DNA from: Bacteroidota bacterium
GTDB taxonomy: Bacteria; Bacteroidota; Bacteroidia; Chitinophagales; Chitinophagaceae
Reading direction: 5' to 3'
Length of the DNA: 40,629 bases
NCBI GenBank assembly: GCA_029555415.1
Contig: JAKPSI010000098.1
Location: 1 to 40,629 of the forward strand
This document shows, piece after piece, positions 1 to 10,200 of the stretch. The stretch's first letter is position 1. Each line of letters begins with the position of its first letter. Below the pieces are notes generated by a model. That model was not told the DNA's origin. It was given only the letters and a program-made list of their open reading frames with translations, and ran no database searches. The translations under genes were made by a program, and so were the position numbers.

Positions 1-1266
1 GGCGGGAGGATCGAACGGATAGACTCTTCCATCAGTGTAAAAGAAAGGATCAATGAGATCAACGGAGAAGAACTCCATATGTTTCCCGGCGTCATAGACG
101 ACCAGGTGCATTTCCGTGAACCCGGATTGACACATAAAGGAACCATTCATTCGGAAAGCATGGCCGCGGTGGCGGGCGGCGTAACCAGTTTCATGGAAAT
201 GCCCAATACCATTCCCAACGCGCTCACACAGGAATTACTGGAAGAGAAATATGCGATCGGTGCAAAGACCTCCCTCGCCAATTACTCCTTCTTCATGGGT
301 ACCAGCAACAACAATGCCGATGAAGTACTGCGTACGAACGATAAAAAAAAGGATGTATGCGGTATCAAGATCTTCATGGGTGCCAGTACGGGCAATATGC
401 TGGTGGACAGTCCCACCCAACTTCACCGTGTTTTCCGCGAAGCGGAAGTACTCATCGCCACGCATTGTGAGGATGAGACCATCATCCGGAACAATAAAGA
501 AAGAGTGCTGAAGGAAGGACGCGCACTGGTACCGGCCGATCATCCGGTGATTCGCGATGAGGAAGCCTGTTATGCTTCTTCACTCTATGCCATCCAGATC
601 GCCAAGCAATACAATACCCGTTTACACATCCTGCATATCAGTACAGCGAAGGAACTGATCCTGTTCTCGAACATGATGCCACTGAAAGAGAAAAGGATCA
701 CGACAGAAGTCTGTGTGCATCATCTGCATTTCACCAGCGATGATTACGCAAGGCTCGGCAACCGCATCAAATGTAATCCCGCCATCAAAGCGCCCTTCAA
801 TAAGGAAGCCCTTTGGGAAGGCTTGCTGGACGACCGGCTGGATATCATCGCTACCGATCATGCGCCGCATACAATCGCGGAAAAAGAGGAGCCTTATGAG
901 CATGCGCATGCGGGACTGCCCCTTGTACAGCACCCCCTGCTGCTGATGTTGCATTATTATAAGGAAGGACGCATCAGTCTGGAAAAGATCGTGCGGAAAA
1001 TGAGCCACGCCCCAGCGGACTGTTTCCAGATCGCGGAGCGCGGCTATATCCGGGAAGGATATTTTGCGGATCTGGTGATCGCCGATCTGCAGCAAAGTAC
1101 CACCGTAAGTAAAGAGAACATCCTGTATAAATGCGGCTGGAGTCCGCTGGAAGGTTTCCGCTTCCCGGCCGCCCTGACCCATACTTTCGTGAACGGACAT
1201 CTGGTGTATGGAAACGGACAGTGGGATGAATCTCAGCAAGGTATGCGGTTACGTTTCGACCGCTGA
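1..1266 (+). CDS. pyrC: Dihydroorotase, class I, 5'-truncated by window edge
   Basis: Catalyses reversible cyclisation of carbamoyl-aspartate to dihydroorotate, the third step of de novo pyrimidine synthesis, in the cytoplasm. The frame is open from base 1, so the gene begins before the window; the ATG at 79 lies inside the N-terminal beta domain (residues before it read like the usual 'RI.RID.SI' stretch) and is not the start. Amidohydrolase landmarks follow in order: DDQVHFREPG (97-126), GIKIFMGASTGN, THCED, HILHIS, and ATDHAPH with the catalytic Asp. The first histidine of the usual HxH metal pair is Gln (codon 103-105), a substitution I also recall from other Bacteroidota dihydroorotases. 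The MutS-like gene follows 27 bp downstream on the same strand, so a shared transcript is likely. Family assignment is firm. Confidence 0.95.
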   Translation, partial: GGRIERIDSSISVKERINEINGEELHMFPGVIDDQVHFREPGLTHKGTIHSESMAAVAGGVTSFMEMPNTIPNALTQELLEEKYAIGAKTSLANYSFFMGTSNNNADEVLRTNDKKKDVCGIKIFMGASTGNMLVDSPTQLHRVFREAEVLIATHCEDETIIRNNKERVLKEGRALVPADHPVIRDEEACYASSLYAIQIAKQYNTRLHILHISTAKELILFSNMMPLKEKRITTEVCVHHLHFTSDDYARLGNRIKCNPAIKAPFNKEALWEGLLDDRLDIIATDHAPHTIAEKEEPYEHAHAGLPLVQHPLLLMLHYYKEGRISLEKIVRKMSHAPADCFQIAERGYIREGYFADLVIADLQQSTTVSKENILYKCGWSPLEGFRFPAALTHTFVNGHLVYGNGQWDESQQGMRLRFDR

Positions 1267-1293
1267 ACCCATTAACTGACTGAAATACGGCTC

Positions 1294-2610
1294 ATGCAAA
1301 TAGACGCTACTTCCTTCAATGATATTTCGATCTTTCACCACGAAGAAGAATTCTCCATCTTCCATAAACTGAATTTCACACGCACTATCGGCGGCCGGGA
1401 ATGGCTGCGTAAATTCTTCACTGAGCCGCACAATGACCTTAAAAAGATCATGGGTACACAGACCGTGATCCGCACACTGATGGAGCATGTGCACGACTGG
1501 CCGACGGATATCAGCAATGGTACAGTGCTGGTCATGGATAAATTCATGGACTACGCGCTGGACCCCATTCCGGAAAACGTGAACAGCATCAACGGACTTA
1601 TCTATAAATGGCTGCACAGTGAGGATTATTCCATGGTCAGTTATTCCGTTCCGCATTTCGCTGATTTTTTCAGGGGGCTGCGCAATGTGACCTCCCTGAT
1701 GGACGGACTGAACCTGCCTCCCAACATTCAGATCTATATCGACCGCATCAATCAGTTACTGCGAGAAGCACCATTGAAGGAATTATCGCAAACACGTGCC
1801 CGCGAAAAATTCAGTATCCAGCAGCACCTCTACTTCGGTTTTCATTTAAGGGGCCGGTACCGCAGCAGCACGCTGGAGCTGATCGACATCTTCAGCCGGC
1901 TGGATGCCTGGTATTCCATGGCCGTTGCGGTGAAGACCTATCAACTGAGTTTCCCGGAATTCGTGGAACAGGATACGCCATTGGTGGATGCGAAAGGACT
2001 GTATCATATTTTATTGCCGGAGCCGGTGCCTTACGATCTGCAGATGAATCCGGAACATCATTTCCTGTTCCTGACCGGTGCCAACATGGCCGGCAAAAGC
2101 ACACTGATCAAATCGGTGGGTGCCGCTGTTTTTCTTGCGCATATCGGCATGGGTGTGCCTGCACAAAAAATGAAACTGACCCTGTTCGACGGGCTGCTGA
2201 GCAATATCAATGTGATGGACAATATCGCGCGTGGTGAAAGTTATTTCTTCAATGAGGTACAGCGGATCCGGAACACGATCGAAAAGATCAATAACGGCAA
2301 AAAATGGCTGGTACTGATCGATGAACTGTTCAAGGGCACCAATGTTCAGGACGCAATGAAATGTTCACTCACCGTGATCAAGGGCCTCATCAAAATACCG
2401 AATTCACTCTTCATCCTTTCCACGCACCTGTATGAGATCGGCGATGAGCTGAAGAATTATCCCAACATCAGTTTCCGTTACTTCGAGACCATCCTTACAG
2501 AAGACCAGCTCAGCTTCAGCTACCAGCTGAAAGAAGGGATCAGCAATGACCGGATCGGCTACCTCATCCTGAAAAGGGAGAAAGTGGTGGACATGCTGGA
2601 GAAATTGTAA
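1294..2610 (+). CDS. Short MutS-family ATPase (core and ATPase domains only)
   Basis: 438 residues related to the C-terminal half of MutS. The N-terminal two-thirds is helical and resembles the core/lever region (domain III). The ATPase domain shows Walker A GANMAGKST at residues 262-270, Walker B LVLIDE near 339-344 and a downstream STHLYE H-loop. The mismatch-reading domain I and connector domain II of MutS1 are absent, and so is the Smr nuclease domain of MutS2, so canonical mismatch repair cannot be assumed. Short MutS-like proteins of this kind are, to my knowledge, common in Bacteroidota with unknown roles. It lies 27 bp after pyrC and 24 bp before the DUF3179 gene, so it is probably part of the same transcript. 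Confidence 0.85.
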   Translation: MQIDATSFNDISIFHHEEEFSIFHKLNFTRTIGGREWLRKFFTEPHNDLKKIMGTQTVIRTLMEHVHDWPTDISNGTVLVMDKFMDYALDPIPENVNSINGLIYKWLHSEDYSMVSYSVPHFADFFRGLRNVTSLMDGLNLPPNIQIYIDRINQLLREAPLKELSQTRAREKFSIQQHLYFGFHLRGRYRSSTLELIDIFSRLDAWYSMAVAVKTYQLSFPEFVEQDTPLVDAKGLYHILLPEPVPYDLQMNPEHHFLFLTGANMAGKSTLIKSVGAAVFLAHIGMGVPAQKMKLTLFDGLLSNINVMDNIARGESYFFNEVQRIRNTIEKINNGKKWLVLIDELFKGTNVQDAMKCSLTVIKGLIKIPNSLFILSTHLYEIGDELKNYPNISFRYFETILTEDQLSFSYQLKEGISNDRIGYLILKREKVVDMLEKL

Positions 2611-2634
2611 ATTCACAGCCTAATCATTGCGCGT

Positions 2635-3855
2635 ATGAGAAAGCTGGTATTGCCGGCAGGCCTGCTCCTGCTGTTCGCGGCCGAGATCGGAAAAGTATAT
2701 TTCATCATGCCTTTTCCGGGCAGCCAGCGGGCCGATACGCTTTCGCTCGCTTATTTCATCCATCGTAATATCTGGATACTCAGGGCCGCGGCTATTCTGA
2801 CGATCGCTGCAGGGATCTATCTCCGATGGACCCGTTTCGGCAAACTGAAAAGATCCGCCACGCTCCTGGTACTGGCACTGTACGCGGTCATCTTTTATTT
2901 CTTTAACTATAAATTCCTGGCCGATAAAATGTTTTATCAGCCGGGTGTCCGTTCATTCGTTACACAAACCGAAAACAAGGTAAAGCCGCAGCAACTGGTA
3001 CTGGGTGTAACGATCAATGGTGAATCAAAAGCCTACCCGATCCAGATCATCGGTTATCATCATCAGGTGCAGGACACCATTGGCGGCACACCGGTCATCG
3101 TTACATACTGCACGGTTTGCCGTACCGGTCGCGTTTACAGTCCGATGCTCAATGGTAAAAAAGAAAGCTTCCGTTTGGTGGGCATGGATCATTTCAATGC
3201 CATGTTCGAAGATGCAAGCTCCGGCAGCTGGTGGGCACAAGCAACCGGAACAGCTGTGACCGGAAAAAGAAAAGGGCAACAACTGGATCTGATCCCTTCA
3301 GAACAAGTGACTCTGGCATCATGGTTCCGGGATCATCCTGATGGAACCGTACTTCAGCCCGATACCACCTATAAGAAACAATATAAAGACCTCGAAGGAT
3401 TCGATAACGGAACGATCAAAGGATATCTCGAGAAAAGGGACAGCGGTTCCTGGCAATTCAAATCATGGGTGGTAGGGATCAGCCTTGGACAAGCTTCAAG
3501 TGCCTACGACTGGAATGACCTGCAACAGGAAAAGATCATTCAGGACTCTTTATCCGGAACACCTTTGTTGCTTGCACTGGAACCTGACAGTGTTTCATTC
3601 CATGCATGGGACCGGAGACTGGACGGACAAACACTATCCTTCCAGATGAAAGACAGTCTGACCGGCTGGGGTGCCATGATGCAGCTGCTTACAGACAACA
3701 ACTCCGGTTCATTCTGGAACTGGAACGGGAAATGTATTTCCGGTACATTAAAAGACAAACAACTCACAAAACTGCAGGCTTCGCAGGAATTCTGGCATGC
3801 CTGGCAACATTTTCAACCTGCCACTCGTCAATATCATATAAAGAAAAACAAGTAG
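2635..3855 (+). CDS. DUF3179-family membrane protein
   Basis: 406 residues. The first ~105 residues contain three hydrophobic segments (about 4-22, 45-63 and 75-93), placing the rest at the membrane, probably outside the cytoplasm. The remainder matches the DUF3179 pattern: an LGVTINGESKAYPI strand, a TYCTVCRTGRVY segment with a CxxC pair, and the GMDHFNAMFED and GSWWAQATG stretches. The function of DUF3179 is unknown. The CxxC could be a disulfide or metal pair, but that is inference only. It sits 24 bp after the MutS-like gene and 10 bp before the M1 peptidase gene, consistent with an operon. Confidence 0.8.
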   Translation: MRKLVLPAGLLLLFAAEIGKVYFIMPFPGSQRADTLSLAYFIHRNIWILRAAAILTIAAGIYLRWTRFGKLKRSATLLVLALYAVIFYFFNYKFLADKMFYQPGVRSFVTQTENKVKPQQLVLGVTINGESKAYPIQIIGYHHQVQDTIGGTPVIVTYCTVCRTGRVYSPMLNGKKESFRLVGMDHFNAMFEDASSGSWWAQATGTAVTGKRKGQQLDLIPSEQVTLASWFRDHPDGTVLQPDTTYKKQYKDLEGFDNGTIKGYLEKRDSGSWQFKSWVVGISLGQASSAYDWNDLQQEKIIQDSLSGTPLLLALEPDSVSFHAWDRRLDGQTLSFQMKDSLTGWGAMMQLLTDNNSGSFWNWNGKCISGTLKDKQLTKLQASQEFWHAWQHFQPATRQYHIKKNK

Positions 3856-3865
3856 TGCCTGCCTT

Positions 3866-5467
3866 ATGAAACGCATCCCCCTCCTGCTCACCGCATGCCT
3901 TTGCTGCGGAACGATCTTCGCACAAACAAGAACATTTGATGTACAGCATTATGCATTTGACATCAGTCTGAACGACAGCACGAATGTCATTGAAGGCAGC
4001 GCTGAGATCAAAGTACAGTTCACTGAACAGACTTCAACTGCGGATATCGATCTGGTGATGAAAGATGACAAGACAGGAAAAGGCATGACCGTTACACAGG
4101 CATGGGTGAATGGCGCCGCCGGATTCGTCAGGACCGAAAAAGGTATCAGGATCATGCTGAAACAGGCTGCTAAAGCCGGTGATACAGCAACCATCCATAT
4201 CGTATACAGTGGTATTCCGAAAGACGGACTGATCATTTCAAAGACCAAATTCGGGAAACGCACCTTCTTTGCCGACAACTGGCCGGACCGCGCGCACAAC
4301 TGGATCCCCTGTGTGGATATACCCGGTGATAAAGCGCCGGTCGATTTTACCGTGTCAGCACCCGATCATTACAGGATCATTTCGAATGGTGTACTCATAT
4401 CTGAAACGGCTATGCCCGGCAACCGGAAGACCACACACTGGCAGGAGACCAATCCCCTGCCCCCGAAAGTAATGGTGATCGGCGCCGCTGATTTCGCTGT
4501 GGAAGAAACAGGATCTGTCAATGGTGTTCCGGTCAGCAGCTGGGTGTTCGCCGATGCAAGGGACAATGGTTTCCATGATTACAAACCCGCGAAGGACATA
4601 CTCGGTTTCTTCATGGACTATATCGGACCATATGCATATAAGAAACTCGCGAATGTGCAGTCCGCCACCATCTTCGGCGGTATGGAAAACGCGAGCTGTA
4701 TCTTTTATTTCGAAAACTCAGTTACAGGCAAAGGAGGCATCGAAAGCCTGCTGGCGCATGAGATCGTGCATCAGTGGTTCGGGGATATGGCTACTGAGAA
4801 AGCATATCCGCACCTCTGGCTGAGTGAGGGATTCGCGACCTACCTCACTCATATCTATATTGAAAAGAAATACGGAACGGATAGTCTGGAAAATGAAATG
4901 CGCACGGACCGCGATGCGATCATTGAATTCGCCAATACGCATCCGCAACCTGTAGTGGACAGCATTTCACCGACCATGAGTCTGCTCAATGCCAACAGTT
5001 ATCAGAAAGGCGGATGGATCTTACATATGCTGCGGAATGAAACGGGTGACAGTGCTTTTCACCGCATTGTCCGCACTTATTATGACTGCTACAAGGGAAA
5101 GAATGCGGAGACGCGTGACCTGCAGGCGGTGGCGGAAGAGATCAGTGGCATGAAACTCGATAGTTTTTTCAGGCAGTGGTTGTTCCGCCCGGGTATGCCG
5201 GAACTGAAGATGGACCTTACCTATATGCCCCGGCTGAAAAGATACCGGTTAACGGTAACGCAATCACAAACCGGTGAGCCCTTCCGTTTCCCGCTGGAGT
5301 TCAGGGTCACTTCCACCAAAAACAAGATCATCCCCATCCGTATGAATATTTCAAAGCGTTTGGAATCCATTCTGCTCCCGGCGGGTGTAAAACCGGCTGT
5401 GGTGGCCGGGGATCCGCATGCCAGGCTCCTTTACAAGGGCGACCTGTCGTGGATGCTGCTGAAATGA
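3866..5467 (+). CDS. Secreted M1-family metallopeptidase
   Basis: 533 residues starting with a Sec signal peptide (about residues 1-19, ending FAQ). It carries the gluzincin aminopeptidase hallmarks: GGMENAS at 271-277 (the GAMEN-type exopeptidase motif), zinc site HEIVH at 298-302 and the third ligand Glu321 in WLSEG, with the expected 18-residue spacing. The length fits a short M1 enzyme with N-terminal saddle, catalytic and small C-terminal domains, lacking the large helical domain IV of aminopeptidase N. Expected to trim peptides in the periplasm or outside the cell. The ATG is 10 bp after the DUF3179 stop. The downstream gap holds GC-rich inverted sequences but no convincing terminator. 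Confidence 0.92.
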   Translation: MKRIPLLLTACLCCGTIFAQTRTFDVQHYAFDISLNDSTNVIEGSAEIKVQFTEQTSTADIDLVMKDDKTGKGMTVTQAWVNGAAGFVRTEKGIRIMLKQAAKAGDTATIHIVYSGIPKDGLIISKTKFGKRTFFADNWPDRAHNWIPCVDIPGDKAPVDFTVSAPDHYRIISNGVLISETAMPGNRKTTHWQETNPLPPKVMVIGAADFAVEETGSVNGVPVSSWVFADARDNGFHDYKPAKDILGFFMDYIGPYAYKKLANVQSATIFGGMENASCIFYFENSVTGKGGIESLLAHEIVHQWFGDMATEKAYPHLWLSEGFATYLTHIYIEKKYGTDSLENEMRTDRDAIIEFANTHPQPVVDSISPTMSLLNANSYQKGGWILHMLRNETGDSAFHRIVRTYYDCYKGKNAETRDLQAVAEEISGMKLDSFFRQWLFRPGMPELKMDLTYMPRLKRYRLTVTQSQTGEPFRFPLEFRVTSTKNKIIPIRMNISKRLESILLPAGVKPAVVAGDPHARLLYKGDLSWMLLK

Positions 5468-5547
5468 GCCGGGCATGACCCATAATACCCTCCCGGCGGT
5501 ATCTCCGGGGCGGGGCTTTTCTGTATATTTCCGGAAATTTATCTGCT

Positions 5548-6387
5548 ATGAGTAGTGTTCCCACAGGTGGCAGTGCCATCAAGAATATCCTGATCGGTGT
5601 TGTGACCACGGTTGTTGCATACAGTATCTTCTATTACTTCCACGACATGCAATTGCAGCGGGAAGAAAAACACAAAAAAGAAAAAGCCACGCTGGATGCC
5701 TGGACCTCCATGCTGAAATACGAGCACATCAGTGCACTGGGGTTATACTCTGCTTACTGCGATGATGATCCGCAGGAACAACTGGAGAACATCATTTATG
5801 AAAAGAATCAGCTTATCAACAATTATTCCATCATCCAGGGTGCGGAGAATGTGGACCCTGACATGAAACAGTTCATCTCCACCGCTATTGGCAGTACCCG
5901 CGGGACCATCCGGGAACTGGAGAATTTCCTCACTGATCTCAAAGCAATGAAAAAGACCAGCGGTGAGATCACGCTGGACAATGAGGAATTCAAGAAGATG
6001 AATGAACAGTACAGCAAGAAACTAGTCAAGGATAATGAACGGAGGCAGCTGAGTATCGACCAGACGTTCAAGATCCTGAACGAGAAATTCGATAAAAAAC
6101 TCACCGTACCCGGTGATTCGATGCATGTGACCGAGAATGACCTGCTCGGAAAATGGAAGGAGTCAGCCATTGATAAAACATTTGAGTTCCGTTCCGACCA
6201 TACCATGACCATGGGCTACAAAGGACAGGATTACACGGCAACATGGAGCTTCACGAACAATACGATCAAAATGGATTTTGATGACAAGAGTGGTTCGCTG
6301 GAACTGCATGTCACCGACAGGCAGGAACAATTCCTGTTCGGAAAACTCAATGATGAAGCGACCATAAGACAGTTTTGCAAACTTTAA
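5548..6387 (+). CDS. Membrane-anchored coiled-coil protein of unknown function
   Basis: 279 residues. One transmembrane helix at about 12-31 is followed by a highly charged, probably coiled-coil middle (about 35-200). The C-terminal ~80 residues have a short-strand pattern (LLGKWKES, TFEFRSDHTMTMGY, ATWSFTNNTIKMDF) typical of small lipocalin-like beta barrels. The order suggests an N-in anchor with the helical rod and beta domain outside, which is inference. I do not recognise a named family. The start is the first in-frame ATG, just before the anchor. A strong terminator follows at 6407. The 80-bp gap to the peptidase gene contains TATATTTC, one mismatch from TAnnTTTG, so it may have its own promoter. 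Confidence 0.75.
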   Translation: MSSVPTGGSAIKNILIGVVTTVVAYSIFYYFHDMQLQREEKHKKEKATLDAWTSMLKYEHISALGLYSAYCDDDPQEQLENIIYEKNQLINNYSIIQGAENVDPDMKQFISTAIGSTRGTIRELENFLTDLKAMKKTSGEITLDNEEFKKMNEQYSKKLVKDNERRQLSIDQTFKILNEKFDKKLTVPGDSMHVTENDLLGKWKESAIDKTFEFRSDHTMTMGYKGQDYTATWSFTNNTIKMDFDDKSGSLELHVTDRQEQFLFGKLNDEATIRQFCKL

Positions 6388-6406
6388 ACGCCGGCCAATG
6401 AATTTG

Positions 6407-6429
6407 AACCACCTTCGGGTGGTTTTTTT
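6407..6429 (+). terminator. Intrinsic terminator, TTCG tetraloop
   Basis: AACCACC-TTCG-GGTGGTT followed by a T run, 20 bp after the stop of the 5548-6387 gene. It lies between convergent genes, but only the + orientation has the T tract. The same stem-loop core recurs at 16489-16510. Confidence 0.9.
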
Positions 6430-6446
6430 ATGCCGGCCAAAAGACA

Positions 6447-7217
6447 CTATCGGTCGAACCACTTCTTGAATGACGGCGCTTTTTCCCGGCTGATATCCTG
6501 CTCCATTTTCAGGGGGGCTTTCAGATGTACCACTAACTTCTGATTTTCCTGCGGTTTAATACTCTGTATCGCATCGATGTGAATGATCGATTGCCGGTTG
6601 GCGCGGTAATAATGTCGCGGATCCAGCATTTCCTCGATCTCATCCAGTGTGGTGAAATCGAGTATATATTTCTCCCCGCTGAAGGTGATCAGGTAATTCA
6701 GATTCTCACGGTAGAAACAGGCGATGTCCCGGGTCAGGACCGGCAACCAGCTGTTCCTGACCTTGACAACGAACTTCTCCTTGTAGGCCGGAATGGCCTC
6801 CTGCGGCCTCGCGATCATTTTTAAAAGCGCATTCACATCATTCGGGTATGGTGAACGGCTGTTGATGATCGTACGGGCTTTATCGATCGCTTTGATCAGT
6901 TCATCCTGATCAACTGGCTTCAGCAAATAATCAATGCCATTCACTTTGAAAGCTCTGATCGCGTATTCATCATAAGCGGTGGTGAAAATGACGGGGCATG
7001 ACAAACTGAAACGGTCGAAAATCTCAAAACTCACGCCATCGCTCAATTGTATATCCGCGAAAATGAGGTCCGGTTCAGCGTTTTCCATGAACCATTTAAA
7101 ACTGGTCTTGAGACTGGGTAATACTTCGGCAATGGTCACATCCTCCGCTACTTCCGAGATCTTAAACTTCAGTTCCCTTGCGATCAGGCTTTCGTCTTCT
7201 ATGATCACTGCTTTCAT
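6447..7217 (-). CDS. LytTR-type response regulator
   Basis: 256 residues with an N-terminal receiver domain (about 1-120). Acidic pocket Glu7/Asp8, phospho-acceptor Asp55 in LIFADIQ, the Thr of IFTTAY at 79-80 and Lys100 in LLKPVD are all present. The C-terminal part (about 148-256) is a LytTR DNA-binding domain, with FYRENLNYLITF and the YYRANRQSIIHIDAI segment typical of that fold. It receives phosphate from the histidine kinase immediately upstream; the two genes overlap by 4 bp (ATGA at 7214-7217), so translation is probably coupled. Targets cannot be read from the sequence. LytTR sites are usually paired short repeats; I did not find a convincing pair. Confidence 0.95.
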   Translation of the reverse strand: MKAVIIEDESLIARELKFKISEVAEDVTIAEVLPSLKTSFKWFMENAEPDLIFADIQLSDGVSFEIFDRFSLSCPVIFTTAYDEYAIRAFKVNGIDYLLKPVDQDELIKAIDKARTIINSRSPYPNDVNALLKMIARPQEAIPAYKEKFVVKVRNSWLPVLTRDIACFYRENLNYLITFSGEKYILDFTTLDEIEEMLDPRHYYRANRQSIIHIDAIQSIKPQENQKLVVHLKAPLKMEQDISREKAPSFKKWFDR

Positions 7218-10200
7218 AACAATGGTATTTTAACGGTAAAAAAGGATGCGGTTTCCTCAATGACCATTTTACGGTCGCTCAGGTATTCGTACAGGGACAT
7301 CATATTCTGGAGTCCTTGTTTATTACTTGTTTCTACAAAATTCTTGCGTTGCAGGTTATTCCGGACCACCAGGTTATCATTTTCAACAAAAAGATCGATG
7401 ACCAATGGCGATTCCGGGTCCGCTGTATTGTGTTTAATGGCGTTTTCTACCAGGTTTTGCAGTGTCACCGGCGCGATACGCCGATGGTGATATTCTTCGT
7501 CAATGGACATATTGATCTGTAATGCATCTTCAAAGCGTGTCTTTTGCAGATCATTGTATAACCGGACGAACCTGATCTCCTCAGAGAGCGGAACCAGTTC
7601 ATTATCCCTGTTCTTCAGTACATAACGATATACTTTGCTCATTTTATCGAGGAACTCACCTGCCAGTTTACTGTTCAGCCGGATCAGGCTCCCGAGTGAG
7701 GTCAGCGAGTTAAAAAGGAAATGCGGATTCAAATGCTGCTTCAGGTTCTCGTACATCACAAGGGCCTTCTCCTTTTCCAGTAACTGTGCCTTGCTTTCCA
7801 GATGTAAAAGACGTTCTTTTTGCCGGATCCTGTAGCGATACAAAGCATATATTGAGCCCAGAAAGACAATGACCATAAGGGCCATGAACCATGCAGTGCG
7901 AAAAAACGGGCTTCTGATAATGATCACCAGAACAGTTTCCCGGGACACCCAGGAACCATTGAGTGACATGGTTTTTACCCTGAACGTGTACTTCCCCGGC
8001 GGCAGATTATTATAAATGGCTTCGGCATTTTTACCAGCCTTCATCATACTGTCGTCAACACCCTCCAGTTGATAAACAAACCCATAAGGGAATATTTCCT
8101 TGTCAGTAAGTGACCCGAATTTGAAGACAAGGGCATTCTCATCCGGATTCAGCCGGATCATCCCGGACTGATCCGTGAATTTGCGGACACCATTCACTTC
8201 AAGGGCGCTTATCACCGGATTCACGGATGCCGGTTTATAGGATAGCCGGTCCGGAAAAAATTCAACTATGTGATAGTTTGCAACTACCAGCACATTACCA
8301 TCAACGGTAAGGCAGGAATAGTTATCATAATTCGTGATGCCATCGCTGATCGCAAGGCTGAAATTATAATAGTGTTCGGATCCGGGATCCATCACCGAGA
8401 ATCGATTCCGGGAAGCGCACCACAGTATCCCGTTCTTATCAGGTATAGCTTCACAGATCTCATCGGTCATCAGCCCATCACTTTGATAATAGTTTCTGAC
8501 CCTTTTCGATCCCGGATCATAACTGCTGACCCCTGCTCCGTTATTCCCGAGCCATATTTTGCCGGAACGATCAATGAACATGGATGAGTAATACCCGTTG
8601 TAATCAAGCTTCGGATCGTCCTGCATTTTGATATAGCTGATATGATCATGAACATCCAGGCATCCGATCCATCCGAAACCGGCAACGAACCAGAGTTTCC
8701 CGTCATTTGCCAAGTTAAGAAAGCCAAAAACGGGTTTTTGACCATTTTCCAGTGTATCCAGCGGCGGTTTGATCCTGATGATCTTCCCGGTTTTCCTGTT
8801 CCAGCGAATGAGTGAATAATAATTACACAGATAGGTAACAGAATCGTTGTTGGAGATAATATCCTGGACCCTGAAGTCCTTGTCCAGTTTAACGGGCGGA
8901 ACATAAGGGAATAATATTTTTTGTCCCTGCAGAAGGAACCATGTTCCCTTTGTAGTAAAGAAGAAAACCGAATCACCGTACAGCCTAATACTGATCAGGC
9001 CACCAGGTAAATGACCCTGTGGGTCCCTGACACTTTTCTGGAGGTCCAGTTTTTCCAGTTTATTCGATTGCGGGAAATAGTGGACCAGCTTACCGTCGAT
9101 CAGACCTATCCACCAGCTCTTATCCCTTTCATCTTCACGGATGACCGTAATATGACCCTGCCGGAGTGCAGGATCAAGATCCCCGAACTGATAAAGCCGG
9201 AACAGTGACTTTGAAGGGTTACATCTTGACAGCCCTCCGGTGGTACCACACCAGATCGTCCCGTCAGCATCCTGGTATGCATCCCACATAAAATCACCTG
9301 CTATCGATAATGCGTCAGACGGGTCATGTTTTAATGGTATGATCCGGTCGCCATGCTTTCTGTCGATCATTAACATGCCATGTTCCCAGGAGGAGAACCA
9401 TAGCCGTCCGTCGGTATCTTCAAATAAGGATGCACCGTTCGCGTCCTTCATAGCAGGTTTCAATGAAATACGCACAGTGATCTTCATTTGTCCGGGGTCT
9501 ATCAATACTACGGACTTGTCAGTATTGTCAAAGGCCCAAAATCCACCGGATGATGATGTGGCGAGGGAACTAAAACTATGATGATAAGTGCCGCTTTGTT
9601 GCGGATAACCGGAAAAATCGTAATACCTGCCTTTTTGCAGGTCATAAAAATAAAGCCCCATCCTAGTAGCGAACCACATTCCCCTGTGAAGAGGATCCTC
9701 CAGCATACCTTTCTGACGGACGGAATAATCATGAAGGGAATCCGGAGATGTGTTGATGGGTTTAAAATCAATAAAGACGTCTCGTACAGAGTCGTATTGC
9801 ATGATATTCCATTCACCGGTTGCCCAGATCGTTCCGTAATTGTCGCAAGCGATATTGTGGATGACACGTGCGAACCGGGTACTGGGGGTCTTATAATTCC
9901 GGAATGAATACCCTTCTGATGCAAATCGGAATATCCCGTTATTAGTAGCCCCCCAAATGTAGCCGTTCCGATCTTCACAGAGGTCCTTTATCCCGTTATC
10001 AATGATTGTTTGATCGTTACGCGACCTCGAAAAAGTATAAAAATGCTCTCCGTCAAATCTGTTCAGGCCATTCTGGGTACCAAGCCATAAATTTCCACGT
10101 CTGTCCTTCAGAAAAGACAATACAAAATTATTGCTGAGGCCATCCGCTTCTTTAAGATGATGAAATACCAGGTCAGATTGTTGTGCAAAAGGAACAAAAT

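Noticed and set aside
5468-5547. Terminator after the M1 peptidase
   Set aside because: Only a 5-bp GC stem with Ts displaced by several bases; not convincing.
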